From the IMG/VR virus record IMGVR_UViG_3300042991_000522, positions 1-60,919 of that record: a DNA stretch of 60,919 nt. The stretch is one strand, 5' to 3'. The DNA comes from a virus. This document shows positions 58,752 to 60,919 of the stretch, in pieces. The notes below the pieces were generated by a model, which saw nothing but the letters and a program-made list of their open reading frames with translations, was not told the DNA's origin and did no database searches. Each line of letters begins with the position of its first letter. The stretch's first letter is position 1. The position numbers were made by a program, and so were the translations under genes.

Positions 58752-58768
58752 ATCTTATTGTATTTTTT

Positions 58769-59263
58769 TTATATATTATATTTCCTATAATCTAACATCC
58801 ACCTACAAGCATCTTTAACTGTATCTGTTACCAAATCACCCATTGAGATAAGTCTATTTTTATATTTTGTTGGTTCTTTTTCTAACAATTTTATCAATTT
58901 TTTTTCCATTTTATTATCTAAATTTAAAGCTTTCATTTTAGAATCAATAATATTAAATGCTGAATTTCTAATTTGTGGTGCTGTTATTGATGTACCTTTA
59001 GATTTAAATTGAGTATCAATTTGATAGAATATATTATTTGAATCATATTTTTTACTAGTTAGCATATCTTCAAATATACTCTTATAATCAAAATCAGCAT
59101 CATAAAAATCACTATATGTTAATTTATTTATATTACCATCAATATCAATATTTTTAATAAAATTTGTAATAAATATTTTTAATTCTTTACTATCTTCTTC
59201 ACCTAAATATTTATATTTGGATTTTCTTTCATATCTATCTTCAAATTTCTTTATAAATTTCAT
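58769..59263 (-). CDS. KYNI-family protein (single gene)
   Basis: 164 residues: MKFIKKFEDRYER to YRKYNI, located just upstream of ferritin on the same strand and probably co-transcribed. Helical; DLVTDTVKDACRWMLDY near the end. No following gene overlaps its KYNI end. Confidence 0.82.
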   Translation of the reverse strand: MKFIKKFEDRYERKSKYKYLGEEDSKELKIFITNFIKNIDIDGNINKLTYSDFYDADFDYKSIFEDMLTSKKYDSNNIFYQIDTQFKSKGTSITAPQIRNSAFNIIDSKMKALNLDNKMEKKLIKLLEKEPTKYKNRLISMGDLVTDTVKDACRWMLDYRKYNI

Positions 59264-59318
59264 TATATTGAATATATTTTTAAGTATATATTAATTTTTT
59301 TTATTAATAATATTTTTG

Positions 59319-59326
59319 TATATTTG
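59319..59326 (+). promoter_or_regulatory. Bacteroidota-type -7 element
   Basis: TATATTTG, 23 bases before ATG 59350. Confidence 0.72.
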
Positions 59327-59349
59327 CACAAAATTAAAATGTAATTATT

Positions 59350-59856
59350 ATGAAAAATTTATTTTTAGCATTATTTTTATCGTTTGGTTTATTAAATTCA
59401 GAATCTCAAATTGGAGAATTATCCAAATTTAAATTGAACAAAGACACAAAAAAAACAGTTATTAATAAATTAGAACAAAGTTCTTTTGTAGAAAACAAAC
59501 TGTTTGATGGAGTAACTGTCACTACTATTACTGTTGAAGACAAATTAAATTATAATAAATATGAATTTAAATTTGTTGGTAATAGTACCAATAGTGTTGA
59601 TGATACATTATATAGTATGAAATTTTATCCTTGCATTACTTATAACAAGGTGGAAGTAAATTCAAAGAAAATTAAAAATTGTGAAAAACAAATTGAAAAT
59701 TATATTAATTTTTTAAATAGAAATTATGAGGAAATTTTTAATAGACAAGAATGGTCAGATGAAGAAACATTAATTGAATATAAAGCTATTAGAAATGATG
59801 AATTTTTTATACATTATAGCAAAAAATTATTGGAAAAATATCCAAAATATAAATAA
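59350..59856 (+). CDS. Secreted or periplasmic protein
   Basis: 168 residues with a signal peptide (MKNLFLALFLSFGLLNSESQ; cleavage near residue 18-20). The mature part is charged, contains FYPCITYNK and KNCEKQ (two cysteines) and no named domain. Host-type promoter. Confidence 0.78.
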   Translation: MKNLFLALFLSFGLLNSESQIGELSKFKLNKDTKKTVINKLEQSSFVENKLFDGVTVTTITVEDKLNYNKYEFKFVGNSTNSVDDTLYSMKFYPCITYNKVEVNSKKIKNCEKQIENYINFLNRNYEEIFNRQEWSDEETLIEYKAIRNDEFFIHYSKKLLEKYPKYK

Positions 59857-59862
59857 TTTAAT

Positions 59863-59870
59863 TATCTTTG
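59863..59870 (+). promoter_or_regulatory. Bacteroidota-type -7 element
   Basis: TATCTTTG, 23 bases before ATG 59894. Confidence 0.7.
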
Positions 59871-59893
59871 TACAGTATTTAAAAATAAATATT

Positions 59894-60091
59894 ATGGTTT
59901 TTGGAAAATTAAGTGATATTGAAAAATTAAAACTCAAAAAAATTTGCAGGGTAAATGAAGAATTAAAAGGCTGGTTACCTTCAGATGATGATCATGTTAT
60001 TTTTAAAAATGGTCAACTTGATGCTCTTTTTTCTGAAAATTTAGAAATTGAATTTGAAAATAACAATATTAAGTCTGTAAATAGATTTTAA
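59894..60091 (+). CDS. Hypothetical small protein
   Basis: 65 residues from ATG 59894; the longer frame upstream lies over the preceding gene and promoter. MVFGKLSDIEKLKLKKIC resembles a KLNE tag placed at the N-terminus; the rest is acidic with DDDHVIFKNGQLDALF. Confidence 0.72.
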   Translation: MVFGKLSDIEKLKLKKICRVNEELKGWLPSDDDHVIFKNGQLDALFSENLEIEFENNNIKSVNRF

Positions 60092-60136
60092 TATTTTATA
60101 AATAAACCTTAAATTATTAATTAAAAATTAAAAATT

Positions 60137-60509
60137 ATGAAAAAAGTTGTATTAAGTCTTATTGTTATATTAAGCTTTGTTTTAGGTTTAATGTTGCCAC
60201 AAACAGCATTATCAAAAAACAAAAAAGAGAAAAGGGGCAATGGATGGTGTAGAATTCACTGACGAATCAGGTAATTTACTTGAAATTGGTCCAATTTATG
60301 AATTTACATTTACATTTATAATTGAAGAAAAAGAATCTTTAAAATATATAAATTCATTTCCTAAAAATACAGAATGTAATTTTAAAGTTAAACAGTGTAA
60401 AAACGTGTGTTTTGGTGGAACTTGTGAAGTTCAAGAAGTAACTTATTTAAATAATGTTGTTAATATAACAGTACTAACTAAAACTGTTTCGAGTACAAAG
60501 GCTTTTTGA
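60137..60509 (+). CDS. Secreted protein, frameshifted at G4
   Basis: ATG 60137 opens a clear signal peptide (KKVVLSLIVILSFVLGLML) and the frame ends early. Removing one G from GGGG at 60234-60237 joins it to MDGVEFTDESGN and a strand-rich domain with four cysteines (FKVKQCKNVCFGGTC), total 123 residues. The unbroken signal peptide and matching codon use favour a single gene. Overlaps the convergent gene by 32 bases. Confidence 0.72.
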
Positions 60510-60919
60510 TTTTGTTTTTTAAATCAGATATTGTTGATTTATGACCAATAAGTTCATAAGGTATACTTAACTTCCATAATATATCTTCTGAACTTTTATC
60601 ATGACTAGTTAAATAAATTTTTTTGATATATTTTATAATATTTGGTATTTCTTTAGTTACTATTAATTCTTCTGATATATCATGATCAGATGCATCCTTA
60701 TTTGTTTTTAAATCCCAATATTGTTTGCCATATTTTTTGTTTCTTAAAGCTTTATCTACTTTATCATTTAATTTTGGTGACTTTCCTTTTATACTATGAC
60801 CCCATTCATCACCACTATACCATAAATAATAATCTGGATTTTCAGAAAATGGTATAATTTTATAATTATCACTTAATTTTTGAGTATCAAATTCTATAAC
60901 AGCACCACCATAATATCTT
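60478..60919 (-). CDS. C-terminal part of a hypothetical protein (partial)
   Basis: The frame is open from the right edge to TAG 60480-60478, about 146 residues. It begins within RYYGGAVIEFDTQKLSDNYK and contains NPDYYLWYSGDEWGHS; the order of strands recalls small phage enzymes with an RYYG start, but I cannot name the family. The N-terminus lies outside the window. Confidence 0.75.
   Translation of the reverse strand, partial: RYYGGAVIEFDTQKLSDNYKIIPFSENPDYYLWYSGDEWGHSIKGKSPKLNDKVDKALRNKKYGKQYWDLKTNKDASDHDISEELIVTKEIPNIIKYIKKIYLTSHDKSSEDILWKLSIPYELIGHKSTISDLKNKIKKPLYSKQF

Overview
The window looks like about 61 kb of a large, very AT-rich phage genome infecting a member of the Bacteroidota, probably a flavobacterium. 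The host inference rests on at least fourteen copies of the Bacteroidota -7 promoter element TAnnTTTG just upstream of start codons, an almost complete absence of Shine-Dalgarno sequences, and a TonB-dependent receptor of Bacteroidota type. The phage inference rests on a terminase-like ATPase at the left edge, a T4 gp32-like single-strand binding protein, five free-standing homing-type endonucleases, a repetitive fibre-like protein, an Ig-like protein and dense overlapping operons of very small genes. I see no rRNA, tRNA or CRISPR array.

The dominant feature is two large sets of tiny proteins with conserved ends and different middles. In this annotation the KYNI family (about 40 genes) starts with MKHLKxYE-like residues and ends exactly at K-Y-N-I/L/V. 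The KLNE family (about 48 genes) ends in a basic amphipathic stretch of the pattern R-K-x-K-L-x-K-L-N-E. Some cores, notably a short GD-x-V SH3-like domain, occur with either tag. KLNE genes tend to follow host-type TAnnTTTG promoters and look early. KYNI genes and structural-type genes tend to follow TTTATATATAA elements, which resemble the T4 late element TATAAATA, and look late. The KYNI N-terminus resembles the T4 capsid-targeting sequence, and a ferritin carries a related 20-residue N-terminal extension. The inference offered is that the KYNI set is packaged or virion-associated and the KLNE set acts in the infected cell.

Layout. 1-605: terminase-like ATPase (minus). 0.67-5.5 kb: KLNE array (minus). 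5.6-12.2 kb: KYNI arrays on both strands with a few KLNE genes. 12.2-22.2 kb: KLNE array (minus) with a receiver-domain protein, a ppGpp-hydrolase-like HD protein and a short KYNI operon at 16-17 kb. 22.3-25 kb: KYNI operon with an ankyrin protein. 25-28 kb: nucleotidyltransferase/GHMP kinase, SDR and DNA methyltransferase genes. 28-36 kb: homing endonuclease, membrane protein, 1.1k-residue TonB-dependent receptor, GT4 glycosyltransferase and a possible capsid-like protein. 36-42.4 kb: the longest KYNI operon, with a Nudix hydrolase and a second ankyrin-like protein. 42.4-48.3 kb: membrane/coiled-coil protein, beta-solenoid fibre-like protein, HExxH peptidase, gp32-like SSB, endonuclease and Ig-like protein. 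48.4-56.9 kb: mixed genes including a compact family-A-polymerase-like protein and a HAD phosphatase. 56.9-57.35 kb: non-coding or micro-ORF segment with tandem repeats. 57.3-60.9 kb: GIY-YIG endonuclease, ferritin, KYNI gene and secreted proteins.

Eight reading frames break at homopolymers (A6-A9, A15, G4), and in each a one-base change restores a protein with the expected end. These are most simply read as long-read assembly errors, with slippage as the alternative. One gene has an in-frame TAG.
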